Origin: Pholiota molesta
Taxonomy: Eukaryota > Basidiomycota > Agaricomycetes > Agaricales > Strophariaceae
Assembly (NCBI GenBank): GCA_014925825.1
Contig: JACGCK010000047.1
Span: 62,001-126,000 of the forward strand
Length of the DNA: 64,000 bases
Direction: 5' to 3'
Part shown: positions 1 through 11,629 of the stretch, in pieces
Position numbering within the stretch: position 1 is the stretch's first letter
Layout: each line of letters starts with the position of its first letter
Notes under the pieces: model-generated
The model's database searches: none
What the model was told of the DNA's origin: nothing
What the model saw: the letters and a program-made list of their open reading frames with translations, nothing else
Program-made: the position numbers and the translations under genes

Positions 1-99
1 TTCGACAGCGCGGAGTAGCCTACATAGATATACATGTAAATCTTATCAAGCGGAAACAGACAAGATGTGCTTACTGCTTATGTTCGGTCCGTATGACAT
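1..99 (-). CDS. Family A gene A0, 5' end only
   Basis: This is the first exon and the start of the second exon of a third family A gene, reading leftward off the window. The ATG is at 99 and exon 1 is 25 nt (75-99, encoding MSYGPNIS plus one base). A 55-nt intron (20-74, GTAAGC...TAG) follows, and exon 2 begins at 19. Exon 1 length, intron position and phase are identical to A1 and A2. Function is unknown (see A1). Confidence 0.75.
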
Positions 100-599
100 T
101 ATGCGTATATGGTGCTGTAGGTGCTTGATTTACTGGGATGATTTGAAGAGCGAATCGAAGGAGGGGAAAATAATGATTCCCCACATTGTTGCAACCTTTA
201 TATGCCACACGTCTCGTGGCCACCCGTCCTCAACATGCTGTGCATGCGCACCCCCCACTGGGCCACTACTTCCTGCTTCGCGGCGTTTATGACTCGCGAT
301 TGTGTGTCAAAAAAATTAATTGTCTCCTGTTGAGTCCCTTGCTTGGAACGCAAATAGCCAGAGGATTAAGATCAATCAGACATTTAGAAGTGCCTTTGAC
401 AGATCGCGCGGCGCCTCATCTAAATCGGGGCCGGCGGATTCCCGGATCGCACCCTTGATAGTGAAAATACAAGGATTCTAGGCCTTTGTGGGTCAATTGG
501 ATACGAGAAACGAGGCCAGGCAATAGGCGAAGCCGCGTTCTTTTTCAACATGGAGATAAGTAAAGTCTCCCACCTCCATTTCCGTGGAGGACGCGTTAA

Positions 600-1370
600 A
601 CGTTCAATAATGCAAAACTAATCAAATTGTCTCTAGAACATGAAGTTTGATAATTAAAGAAAGCAGGCAAGATGAATGACATGCTTCCGCGGTGTATTGA
701 TATGTGCATTCAGCGGTGCGAAAATGGCTGCTCTCCAAGGAAAAAGATGGCCTCTGGCCGTGCTCTGTCTGTGGCACAGCGGCCATACAATCCGTGTGGA
801 TGGCGTACGTACTAGTACACAACGTTCCGGGCAGATCTTTAATCACAATTAGACTCGCAATGCCGAAATGCATTTCGTACGTGTCGTAAGCTGTCAATTG
901 GACTCCCAATCTGATCCTCCAAAGAGCAATCCAAAATTGGAGCGTTGTACATTTTCGTTCACCCCCGGATAAAAGAATGGCATTGCGTGACTTTTTGAGC
1001 ATTGAATTGACTCTACACGACAAACCCACGCACGAATAGGGTTAAGTATCGCGAGCTAATTGAAGGAAGGAAGCCAAATCAAGGCGTTTAAGAACCATGA
1101 ACATGCATTGATAAATGAGGGCAGGGTCCCATTCGCCTGCATTGTAGTGCTCTATCATTATCTTATCTCCTCCAGATCTGCTCATAGAAATCTGAGGAAC
1201 CTCCACTACATATACCCTCAAAAACATGTGTTGGGATTCCTGAATGAACAGGGGCGATCAAATGAGTGACAATGGCGGGAGCCGTGTGCCACTAAAAGCC
1301 ATCATGCCGACCCTGACTTCGAAGTCTTTTTAATTCGACCTATCCTCCTTCTTGAACTTTCAGGTGACCG
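600..1370 (-). other. Segment X, copy 1 (5'-truncated), upstream of A0
   Basis: Copy of a segment lying immediately upstream of every family A start. It keeps a minus-strand reading frame containing VQLTAYDTYEMHFGIASLIV (within 622-1,029), found with small changes in three other copies. It also keeps a stretch containing EVPQISMSR (1,042-1,227), matched at 20.75 kb. Left-to-right similarity ends near 1,400 at a junction with a C-type fragment, so the part encoding the hydrophobic segment in copies 2 and 3 is missing. It may be an exon of an unrecognised gene or family A promoter DNA. Confidence 0.4.
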
Positions 1371-1399
1371 GTGAGCGCTTGGGCCCTGCATCCATTCGT

Positions 1400-1880
1400 A
1401 CTTGTGTAGAAGGGTCAACCAACGTCGGTTGCGCGCAGAGCTCTGCGAGAGTTGATGGTGCGTGATTTCGACCCCCAATTCTGGTCTGTGTGTACGGGAA
1501 TTATTGTGGCCAAAACGCGCGCGCGAAAGCTGGGGAATTTAGGAAACTTCCTCTGCCAGCAGCCAACTAGACCTCCTGCGGCGCCCACGGTCCCACTCGA
1601 AAACACTCCGCCAGATGTGGCTGTCCGTGGTGCTTATTTATCGATTGCTGGGCGGATAATGCCAATACGGCGCGACGATAGCGGTCAAATGTAAGGCGGA
1701 AACTGAGTTCGGGGGTCCGTAGTCGAGTCGTGAGGCAATCGTCGTTGCGTAGATGGTTCAACTGACGTCAGCTGCACGCAGAGACTCGGTGAGCACTATG
1801 ACTTTGAAATGCTTGTCTTTGGGTAACTCTGTTGGCATATGTGCTGTATCTACTGAATACCGAGACGTTGTGTAAGAGGT
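1400..1880 (-). other. Segment C fragment (3' part)
   Basis: This matches the 3' part of the C segments at 6.5-6.84, 16.2-16.55 and 21.65-21.88 kb, including the signature around tcccactcgaaaacactc and the run ending in gagacgttgt. Unit 2 lacks C sequence at the equivalent place, so this is a unit 1-specific insertion or a deletion boundary. No product recognised. Confidence 0.5.
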
Positions 1881-2720
1881 CTCATCGAGTATGTACCCGA
1901 AAACGCGCCTCCGTCCTACGATATCTCCAATCTATAACAACTTCAATCAGCCCCTCCGTAAGAACTATGATGAAAACACGAACGCACCTTGAAGAGCCCG
2001 TACCCCTGCAGCCCATGCACGCCAATCCTTCCAACTTCGCTCCTCTTCAAGAGGCCGGAGATGTAACTGGGCGAGCGGAGTTGGTGTGCGAAGTCGGAAG
2101 CCGAAAGGTGGTCAATGGAGGGTCGACGTAGGGGGTGATATGACCCGCCTGTGTCCAGTGCGAACATCTTCCGTGTCTCCTCACATGTACAGCGCGTCGT
2201 GCCTCAGGGCATACGTCCTCCTATCCTTCATGAGGCGGGGGCAAGGCCCTCCGCGTTGTGTCCACAGCTCCGCCAGGTATGAGGTCCTCTCGCCCTACGC
2301 ACGGCAAGACGCCATCCAGGTGTCGCCGCATCGACAGCGCCTTGGCGCAAATCATTCCCCATGTCGGGAAATAGAGGCGAGTGTTTTATGAATACTCGGA
2401 GGGTACACATAACGAAAGATACGCTATGAGAAGATCGTTCATGCATTAAAATTCTAAAGCTTGACGCGTTGACACGAACGTACCTATTCCGAGTTCTAAA
2501 TCCCTTGTCTGGTCACCACCTCAGCAGTTCCATGGATTTTTCGATTCATCGAACAAAGCCCAGTCTTGCTCAATCACGCCAAAGACGGCCCAGCATTCCC
2601 GAGTATATCATCCCTTGCGTCCGTGATGGAAATGACTTGAAAGGAAGACAAGCATGAGCCTTGCGCAGATGCCAAACAAAACGCGAGAACCAACCTCTTC
2701 CATCGATTACCCAGCTTGTC
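1880..2720 (-). pseudogene. Segment Y, copy 1: frameshifted relative of the Y2 ORF
   Basis: This copy aligns with 11,630-12,530. The minus-strand ATG (2,703) starts MEEVGSRVLFGICARLMLVF, as in Y2. A one-base insertion near 2,636 relative to Y2 shifts the frame and leads to an early stop. The second conserved part (2,228-2,446, with RVFIKHSPLFPDMGNDL) is still open. It is probably a degenerate copy of whatever Y2 encodes. Function unknown. Confidence 0.45.
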
Positions 2721-2849
2721 CGAGTCATCGATCCAAAGGTATCGCGGTAGCCTCTATCGCAGCGCCCTCAGCACTGAGGCACCATCAGCAAAGGAACGAT
2801 CGGGATGCTCCTAGTACGGCTTCGTTGTACGCGTTCCGAAAACGAGTTG

Positions 2850-3940
2850 AAGCTAGTGGGGGTGGACCATGTTCGGGTTTCCACGTAAAGATGATGTTGG
2901 AAGCATTTCGAGAAGAGCCTGGGGGAGATGCGTCAAGCGATCGCGAGCATCGCGGGCAGTAGACTGATAGAAATTCAGCGAAGAACGGTGTGGAGGGTGG
3001 TTGGACAAAAGTTGAAGTTCGGGCCCTGGTAGCGCCAAGTCAGTACACGCTGTCTCTGCCATATATTCGGGGAACGTACTTGAGCTCTCCATCTACGTAT
3101 TCATCGGTAACGACTCCTTGTCCGGCGGTGCGCATGATCGTTTGCAAGTTGTGGATGACAGCTGAGGCGACGAGCTTGGATTCTTGAGGACGAGTCCTTG
3201 ATGCTCGCCAGCGCCAGATGACGCGCTCTTTCGAAAGTGTGCACGGCCGCTGGGGCTGCGCAGCACGATCTTCCACACCAAGGTCGTTGTATCTTGTTCT
3301 TGGGTGTGGTTGCCATTCTGTCGCGTTCCTTCGTAAATGGTTCTCGATGGCGTAAATGATGGGGGTGACAAGGACGGAAGCGACGGTGCGTGGGGCTCCA
3401 AAGGCGGATCGTGGTCGCGTGTCAGTGCTAGTGGTGTAGGTTTGAATGCTGCCCAATATATAGATCGTGCACCACTGTGACGCCGTCGACGAACACAATG
3501 CTCGCATCCGCTCCTTCTTCTATCGCGCCATGCACTGAAGGAACAGCGGATTCATGGCCAAGATTGGCATCCTCGTGGGTGCACTTGGAAAATCGGGGCG
3601 ATGGGCAACAGCGCCGTCATATACGCGACTGGTCCTGCCTGTGCTCATGAGGTGCGGTGAAAAGAATACGTCGGGCAGGAAAGAAAGAGGCGTGGTGCCG
3701 GTGAGGAGTTGAGATCGCGAAATGGTGGTTGTATGGGCAGAACGAGTACGAGCTGGACTTGCAGTCCTGGTTGACGCGGTCCCCCCCGGTCCGAAAGTTC
3801 ACACGTGCTCTCCTGCTGTGATACGATTCGGATTCGATTTTCCCGCTCACTTTCACGATACTCACAATCCGATAAAGCTCGCAATCCATAACCTGATCTT
3901 CAACGCAAAACAAGATTCATAAACCACCATCTACTTTACG
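2850..3940 (-). other. Segment C copy (unit 1, downstream of B1)
   Basis: Copy of an unrecognised minus-strand segment that follows each A or B gene. It carries the conserved exon-like core TTLVWKIVLRSPSGR (3.2-3.3 kb), for which four other copies give TTLVSKIVLRSSSGR, TTMASKIMLSSSSHR, MIMAPKFMLSISSHR and TILASEIMLHNSSRR. A conserved upstream block at 3.83-3.92 kb (gattttcccgctcactttcacg...) also abuts the 3' end of B1. The frame around the core switches between copies and exon limits could not be resolved. Gene or gene remnant of unknown function. Confidence 0.45.
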
Positions 3941-3980
3941 CTACACCCTCACGGCCTCAAGCTCAAGCTCCAGGCTCAAT

Positions 3981-5416
3981 CTACTCTAAATCTACCTCAA
4001 GATCTATTACCTGTACCCTGATTTGTTCACGAAACGTGCTGTCATTCTCTGGGTTCCAGCATACCCCGACCGACTCTGGTGGTACCCGTAATCCAACGCG
4101 CAGCTCTTCGTTTACCCTCTTTTCGTAAGCCTCTTTCCCTTTCCTCTCCTTGTCTTTGACCGCCTTCGGCGTATACGCGATCGCGTTGACCTTGATGACC
4201 CCGTTTTTGTTTTTTGGTAGGCCAGTTTGCGGCACATAAGGCATTGCCCATGGCCCTTCAGGGTCGACGACGGCTGGGATGGGCGGATTTCTGACGCGTG
4301 GGGTACTTTTTGGCGGTGAGCGTTTCGTTTTCTTTGGCTTGGCCGCGTCGCGTCTTGCCTGCAGCGATGGTCCTGTCTTCGCCTTCTTCCTCCTATATCC
4401 AAACGTTGTGGCGGTCGCCCCTAGTCAGAGACGGTTCTCAGGACCCCTCCAGCGTCAGCACGACTTTATCATGAGAGGGTTGATCACAAAATTCACCTTC
4501 GATCCATTGTCGATTGAGAATGGTTATTCTCTACGACGTCGTCGTCGTTGTCGGAGCGCTTCCGCTTTCCGGCTGTGGCGGCAGGATCTAATTCATAATT
4601 TTGTCCGGTTAACCCCCTCTCGTAAAAGGGAGTTGACCGTCGTGGTCCTGTAACGGACCGTTCTTCTGCAAATTAGGCAACGCCAGATCTGCCTATCATT
4701 GCAATGATCGACTTACCAGCGATAGTTTGGGAGTAAGTGGGGTTTTTACTCCCGGAACCATCTGCTTGCTGTGGGGGATGATAGATATTTAGCCCATCTT
4801 CGTTGGCCACTTGGTACGCGTAACGTAGCTCAGCAAAAGGATCTGCTACTATAGCGGAGGTGAGTCTATATCCGAACAATGACACTTATCTGATAAATAG
4901 ACTCACCACCAGTTGGCGGGGCCAAGGTTGCCTGATGGGTTAACCCCCTCTCGTATGAGGGAGCTGGCGGTACTGGTCCTGTCAAGGACTAGGCATCTGT
5001 AATCATATCAGCGCTACTCTGTCTATCACTGCATAAATGGACTCACGAGCCAGGTTTGCGGTGTAGATGGGGCGCATACTCCCGAAACCGTCTACTGGAT
5101 GCGCATACCCGTTATAGGTACTCACCCCGAAGTTGTTGGGTAGGAATCATGCGGGGCAGCCGGAGGACATGTTGCTATCCTGGAGGTGAGTCCATACTCA
5201 AACAATGTCAATTTCCTAATCGACTGACCACCGATTGGCGGCGCGAAGGGCACCCCCATCAGCCGCATGTCCTGCGGGGAGTCACAGCGCTGCGCGCCGT
5301 CGTACGGCGCCGATCCTATCCCATCAAAGCAAGGCAGAGTCATCCCTGTCCCGCACCCATACGACGTCATCGCGTACCTCTCCTCGCGAACGCGCCATCT
5401 CGGAAGTGGGTGAACT
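3981..5416 (-). pseudogene. Family B pseudogene B1 (5'-truncated family A paralogue)
   Basis: Paral​ogue of A1 lacking exons 1-4. Recognisable exons are 5,378-5,416, 5,229-5,315, 5,047-5,174, 4,907-4,996, 4,717-4,848, 4,497-4,665 and 3,981-4,392. Most lengths are multiples of three with phase-1 borders, and the 169-nt exon matches A1 and A2 exactly. The exon at 5,047-5,174 is 128 nt against 129 in A2. A base is missing near 5,140 and the frame runs into a stop. The last exon keeps the basic tail (KKAKTGPSLQARRDAAKPKK) and a shorter C-terminus ending EVDLE. Upstream of 5,416 the similarity stops a few dozen bases later, so no promoter or start is retained. Confidence 0.7.
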
Positions 5417-5579
5417 CTGTCGAAGGGAATGATTCAGATGAGCAATCGCTATCGTTTTTCTTGTACAGTATCTCGATTAATTGTACGGAAGCCATACTAA
5501 GGTATTCACGATGCGTGATATGACACTCATAGGCTCTCACAGAGCCTCGTTCGCCTATATTGCGAGAGAGATCGAAGTA

Positions 5580-6140
5580 CGTTAAAGCACGGGATAGGAG
5601 GAGATGAAGCTTAAATCTAGGGTTTCATTTCGAGCAGAGCATACTGGTCCTATACGCAGCCGGAAAACTTGTTACAAGCGTTCCTACTAGCACATATATG
5701 ACGAAGAGTACGCTATGAGAAGATCATTGAGTCGCTAAAGCTGGCCAGCGCCTTGACGCGAGCAAATTCCCGAGTATAACCAATAACCAATACCTTGGGT
5801 ATCTCGCAGTGTCTATCTATACCCATGAGCCCGAAGTAACACGCGATTACAAGATGAAATGCAGCACAATAAGGCAGACACAGTCATAGTCAACGGTACA
5901 TCCCCGATGGACGACATCAAGTTCAACAACGATTCCAAGTAACCACGATTCCCAGAACAACCCGCCGAGAACATCTCGCAGATAGGGTTGAAGGGTCATG
6001 ATGATTCTATGGGAGTTAACCTTTCATATTACAAGCGGGCGCCGCGACAGCAGTGTACCACGTCGGAAAGCAGTTCAAAGGCACGGAGAAGATCGCCATA
6101 TAACCGAATTCAAGGAGTCAACCGAAACTTCATAGTTCGT
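5580..6140 (+). other. Segment I, copy 1 (broken frame)
   Basis: This corresponds to 15,540-15,930 in unit 2, where the same DNA holds an open plus-strand frame (see there). Here the frame starting atgaaatgcagcac is interrupted by stops. The block at 5,700-5,770 (acgctatgagaagatc) is also shared with segment Y near 2.43 and 12.2 kb and with 58.87 kb. Confidence 0.4.
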
Positions 6141-7660
6141 GTCATTCCCGACTAGCGAGCCTGTTCATGTCCAGATAGCCATGATTACGGAGCGTATTGC
6201 GCATGCCCTTCGAGTAACAGGTAGAGGCAGACCAATATTTCGATGTAACACCGCTGCTGGCGCTCATCATCGCGCTCTCCTGGTCCACCTTGGGCAGTGA
6301 AGTGAGGTGACGCCTAGCTGACGCGAGAGGTTGTACGCGAATAGCTCGAATTCTTGTGATCAGTACGCTCGAAAGCAGGGGCATCAGGCGAGGACGATGA
6401 CAGCGCGATGGGACTACGAGCATGATAACATCCAAGTAAGCATCAATCTGGCAAAATGTGGGGGAAGTCACGTTAGATCTTCGAATTCGCCTGCCAGCAG
6501 CCAACTAGGCCTTCCCCGGCATCCCGTGGTCCCGCTCGAAAACACTCATGCAGATACTGCTGTCTGTGGCGCTCGTTATCGAGTGCTGGGTGGATGATGC
6601 CAATTGGGCGCGAAAATTGCGGTGAGATAGGACGGACACGGAGTTAGGTGGTCCGTAGGCGAGTCGTGAGGCCGTGGCCGTGGCGTAGATGGTTCAGCTA
6701 AGGTCGGCTGCACGCGGAGACTGGGTGAGATTTGACGTTGCACTAAGTTGACCTTGGATGTTGGTATATGAGTGATTCTGTCGGTGTATGTGTTGTTTTC
6801 GTCTACTGTGAGACCGAGACGTTGTCTAAGTAAGTACATACTCTATGACATGCATTTAGAGAACGTACTTGAGAAAACCACCTAGATATTCGCTGGCACT
6901 ATACTTCCATGACCTGCTTGACGTTCGGACCGTCTATTTGCGTTGGGGTGGCGAGCTGGGTTCGTTGAGGAAGAGTACTTGATACTCGCTTTCCACGCAG
7001 CATCGCGTGGCCGGTTGTTAGATGTCTGTGCGGGACGACATGTATGATTCGTCTGACAATCAGAGTATGGAATACGGTGTCGTAGCTACCCTATGTCCAA
7101 ATAAACTAATGAAAAGATATAATATAAATGTTTGTTTCTGAGCACTACGGGATAACTCACCGTGAATTCGTTTGCCAGCACCAGCAACACATAACGCCTC
7201 CCGCGGTGCCGAATTTGAATATATCCACGATGACTTGAGCTAGATAGCATGATCTTGGATGCCATGGTCGTAGTGTTGCGCTCTTGTTTGCGGTGCTAGT
7301 GCCATCGCGGCCGCTCGAGTTCTCGATGGCGAGGTGGCCCACGGAAGGGTTGGAAGGACGATGCTTGGTGACCCAGAGGCGAGTGGTAGCCGCGTGCTGG
7401 TAATAATGGTAAGGATGTAAATACGGCTGCAGCTAAGCACAGACCGTGCACTACGAACAGAAACCCAGTGAGAACGATTGGAGGTGGTCAATGAAGAGAA
7501 CAATCTGGATGTTCCGTTCGCCGTTGGCTTGCTGTCGCGGGTTTCTCGGTCCGAACGCTCACGAGCGTCAAATTAGACCGGCCCGACCATCACATGCCCA
7601 TCGATTTTCCCGCTCACTTTCACGCCGATGCCCGATATCATTCACAATCCGATAAAGCTC
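6140..7660 (-). other. Segment C copy (unit 1, downstream of A1)
   Basis: C-type segment with core TTMASKIMLSSSSHR near 7.24-7.27 kb, continuing in the same frame to VLLVLANEF just before a GTGAGT donor. The downstream 3' exon-like part lies at 6,500-6,840 (stop near 6,576). The 5' block at 7,594-7,690 begins atgcccatcgattttcccgc and is nearly identical to 17,303-17,400. The upstream frame contains a stop in this copy, so an intact gene model could not be built. Function unknown. Confidence 0.45.
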
Positions 7661-7725
7661 AAATCCATATCCTGATCTTCGACGCAAAAATGTTCACAAA
7701 ACACCATCTACTGTACACTGTAACC

Positions 7726-9821
7726 TCAACCTGGTACCTTTATTCTCTGTTCCAATGTCCTGCCGTTTTTCATGTCCCAGCCTCCCCCGACCGGCTCTGG
7801 TGGTACCCGCAAATCCAATCCCTTGCCTTTTGCTGAACTTATTGCGGCTTCCCTCTGCTTGTAAGCCTTTGTCCATTTTTTCTCCGCCTTTTTGACCTTC
7901 TGCGGCCTATGGACGCTGGGGAATACCCTGACGAGCGTGTCCCTGTTTTTTTTCTCGGGTAGCTCGTCTTCGCCCAGCCGCACACAACGAATTCCGAGCC
8001 ACGAGTTGGAGTCGTCCTCCTTGTTGGGAAGAAGGGCGCTCTGCGATGGACCGTAAAGCTTCGCGGCGGTGGACGTCCCATTGGCGGGCCAGATGCTCGA
8101 AGGCACTGCTGAGGCTGCGATGACGGGCGGGACGCATGCATTGTCGATGGCGTTGGGCGGTTTCGGTGCTAAGCGTCTTTTCTTCAGAGTCTGTGCTAGC
8201 TCTGGATTGGCGGACGGCTCTGCGGGGTTGGCAATGGGCGGAGGGTATGGGTTACCGACGCGTCTTTTTGGTGGTGAGCGTGTCGATTGCCCTGACCCTT
8301 CTGAGTCGACGATGGCCGGAATGGGCGTACTGCCCACGGCGTTTGTTGTTTTTGGCGGTGGGCGTTTCGATTTCTTCTCTGGCTTTGCTGCGTCGCGTCT
8401 TGCTTGGGTCGATGATTCCGTCTTCGCCCTCTTTCTGCTATATTCCAATGGTCAGAACTACTTTACCGAGAGAGGTTGATCCCAAAATTTACCTTTGTTC
8501 CATTGTCGGTTGAGGATGGTTAATTTCAACGACGGTGTCATCGTTGTCGGAATTCTTGCGTTTTCCGGCCATGGTGGCTGGATAAAGTTTTAACTTTTGA
8601 CGTGTCAACCCTCTCTCGTTCGAGTGAGTTGACCGTTCCGGTCCTGTAAAAGGCCGTTCTTCTGCGGTTTGATCAGTACTAATCAGCCTATAAATGCCAT
8701 AAATTGACTTACCAGCGATATTTTGGGAGTAGGAGGGGGATATGCTCCCGAAATTATCTGTCTGCTGTTGGTACCCGCGGTACATATTCGCCCCGTTGTT
8801 GTTTGGGTAGGCGAGCGCGGGAGGATGTGGCGCTTAAGTGAATGTGAGTCCGTACTCGAACAACGATTATTTTTAATATACTTACCACCATCTGGCGGCG
8901 CGAAGGCCATCATCCCCTGGACCATGTGCCGCTTGTCCTGCGCGAATTCAAGGGCCGGCGCGATGTCATGGGCCGGCGCGATGTCATGGTAGGGGTAATA
9001 TGGCGCAGTAGGATATGCTATTATAGCGGAGGTGAGTCCATACTCGAATGATCGCACTTATCGAATGAACTCACCGATGGGCGGGGCGCAGGCCATCCCC
9101 ATTTCCCGCGTATCCTGCGTGAAGCCAAAGGGCTGCGCGACGTTGTACGGCGCCGATCCTATTCCATCAAGGGAAAAAGTCAGCCAAGTCCTCTACCCAT
9201 ACGACGTTATCACATACCTGTCCTTGAAGAACTGATGTCTTGAAGGTCTGGCCTGTGCTCTGTCAAAGGGAATAATGAGCAATAGGTATCGTTTTTTTCA
9301 CTCAATCGCGTACCTGCTAACACCCGCGAATCCTCGTAGAATATCGGAGTCGGTTCGATATGATTCGTCGGTCCAACAGGCAATGTCCCTAGCCTCACAC
9401 ATTCTTCGACGGCCTCGGGAAGCGGGGGATTTTCTATTCAGTGGTCAGTATCTATGTGATCTGCCTCTACGAAAAGTACTTACCGTAAGGCACCGGGTAC
9501 ACCCCCCTGAGCCTCGCTTCCTGTTCTTCTGCTGAGAGCCAATTGCAATCAGCGCTATCGTAGGCTACTTCTGGGGCGATGTATGGTGGGGGAGCTGTAC
9601 CAAATCGTTAAATCGTCATAAAATCTTGTAATCTTGCTTTTCCAAAGGAATAACGTACCTCGCGGGGGTGTTAACAAGCCTGAGCTTGAACTGCTGGATG
9701 GTGAGGAGCTTTCGCCATCCCAATTCGACAGCGAGGAGTATGCTAGATAAATATAGATGTTAATCTTATCAAGCGAAAGCAGCAAGATGTACTTACGGCT
9801 CATGCTTGCGGCATACGACAT
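7726..9821 (-). CDS. Family A gene A1: 10-exon gene for an unrecognised modular protein
   Basis: This is the only family A copy that reads through. Exons are 9,797-9,821, 9,659-9,742, 9,484-9,594, 9,314-9,433, 9,218-9,259, 9,075-9,158, 8,886-9,017, 8,713-8,832, 8,493-8,661 and 7,726-8,437 (1,599 nt, 532 residues). Introns are about 50-60 nt with GT..AG ends, and all of the first eight are phase 1. Residues about 16-26 are Ser-rich. Residues about 128-240 are repeated modules: two of the type 'Y..AQ...TQD.R.MGMA.APP' and one Tyr/Gln/Asn-rich module (YRGYQQQ). Residues about 270-532 are basic and Pro-rich with clusters such as AGKRKN, SRKRAK and LKKRRLAPKP that could act as nuclear localisation signals. 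No signal peptide, membrane segment or known catalytic motif was seen. A nuclear role is inference only. Confidence 0.75.
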
Positions 9822-9849
9822 TATGCGTAATGATGTTAGAGGTTGATTT

Positions 9850-11470
9850 ACTGGGGAAGATTTGCGAAGCGAGAATTGGAGGAGCGGAAATAACAATTCC
9901 CCACATTGTTTCAACCATTATATGCTACGCGCCTCGTGGCCACCTGTCCTTGAAATGCTGTGCATGCGCACCCCCCACTGGGCCACTACTTCCTGCTTCG
10001 CGGCGTTTATGACTCGCGATTGTGTGTCAAAAAAATTAATTGTCTCCTGTTAAGGCCCTTGCTTGGAACGCAAATAGCCAGAGGATTAAGATCAATCAGA
10101 CATTTAGAAGTGGTTTGACAGGTCGCGCGGCGCCTCATCTAAATCGGGGCCGGCGGATTCCCGGATCGCACCCTTGATAGTGAAAATACAAGGATTCCTA
10201 GGCCTTTGTGGGTCAATTGGACACGAGAAACGAGGCCAGGCAATAGGCGAAGCTGCGTCCTTTTTCAACATGGAGATAAGTAAAGTCTCCCACACCCATT
10301 TCCGTGGAGAACGCGCTTGAACGTCCAATAATGCAAAACTCATCAAATTGTCTCTAGAACATGTAGTTTGATAATTAAAGAAAGCCGGCAAGATGAATGA
10401 CATGCTTCCGCGGTGTATTGATATGTGCATTCAGCGGTGCGAAAATGGCTGCTCTCCAAGGATAAAGTTGGCCTTTGACCGTGCTATGTCTGTGGCACTG
10501 TGGCCACACAATCCGCGTGGATGGCATACGTACTACGTACACAACGATTAGACTCGCAATGCCGAAATGCATTTCGTACGTGTCGTAAGCTGTCAATTGG
10601 ACACACAATCTGAATCCAAAGAGCAATCCCAAATTGGAGCGTTGTACAATTTTCTTTGACCCCCGGATAAAAGAATGGCATTGCGTGACCTTATGAGCAT
10701 TGAATTGACTCTAGAAGGCGTTTAAGAACCATGAATATGAATTGATAAATGAAGGCAGGGCCCCTTTCGCCTGCAATGCAGTGCGCTATCATTATTTGCT
10801 CCAGATCTGCTCATAGAAATCTTAGAAGCCTCCACTATGCCCTTAAAAACATGAGTTGGGATCCCTGGATGAACATGGGTGATGGCAGGAGCCGAGTGCC
10901 ACTAAACCATCATCAAGATCTTTCGCCGACCCTGACTTCGAAGTCTTGTTGATTCGACCTATCCTCCTTCTTGAGCTTTCAGGTGACCGGTGAGCGCTTG
11001 AGCGTTTGAGCCCTGGATCCATTCGGCTGGTCCAAACCTCAAGCCACAACGCACCTTTCCGCCTCGCGCGTCACCATCGGCCACCGACATCCCGCGGGAG
11101 CGATGGTCAGCAACAATCTTCTCGACGAGAGGCGTAGATGTCCAAATAACGAGCCGCAGCAGAGAGACGGGAAATGGATGGTTTCTCACCATGTACATGA
11201 ACAACGACCAAAATTGTGGTTTGCCTTAGATAAATATGGATACGAAAGTTCTGGTGCGCTGTCCATGATGATTGCGATAAATTCGAAAGTTATACAAGCA
11301 GAGCAAAAAGGAAACATGACCAGAAACAATGGGTGTGTCCAATGTATGGATATTCGCACCTCCGCATCCACCATGTTCACTTGAAGGCGACACATAACTC
11401 CAGCGAAAGACGAACGACGCAGCAGAAGCCACCTGGGCCCATCCAGCACCGCAGACTAACACGTTGGATC
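9850..11470 (-). other. Segment X, copy 2, upstream of A1
   Basis: Full-length X segment. Reading leftward, a minus-strand frame at 11,186-11,449 contains a hydrophobic run (PLFLVMFPFCSACITFEFIA) matched at 21.2 kb. Next come a basic stretch (PESSRRRIGRINKTSKSG, 10.9-11.0 kb) and then VQLTAYDTYEMHFGIASLIV (10,375-10,632). These conserved islands are in different frames, so X may be a multi-exon membrane-protein gene or its remnant. The part nearest 9,850 must also serve as the A1 promoter. No product recognised. Confidence 0.4.
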
Positions 11471-11629
11471 AGACGATTCAGAGCGCAAATGAAGGCGACG
11501 GCGGGATGCGATGTAACATACGACCTCGCATGAGCTAGAAAAGGTCGACAGCCGATTACCAAAGCGACAGAACTTGTCGTTCGTGCAGGACGTCGCAAGT
11601 TCATAGAGTCATCTAAGAACATATGCATT

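Larger units (their letters stand above)
1..9723. repeat. Unit 1 of a ~9.8 kb tandem array
   Basis: First copy of a large tandem unit. The sequence at position 1 (ttcgacagcg..gagta) recurs at 9,724 and 19,651, inside the second exon of successive family A genes. From left to right the unit holds the 5' end of A0, segment X, a fragment of segment C, segment Y, a C copy, the B1 pseudogene, segment I, another C copy and gene A1. Copies differ by substitutions, small indels and block differences. For example, 1.40-1.88 kb here carries a C fragment where unit 2 has the upstream half of X. Confidence 0.9.
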
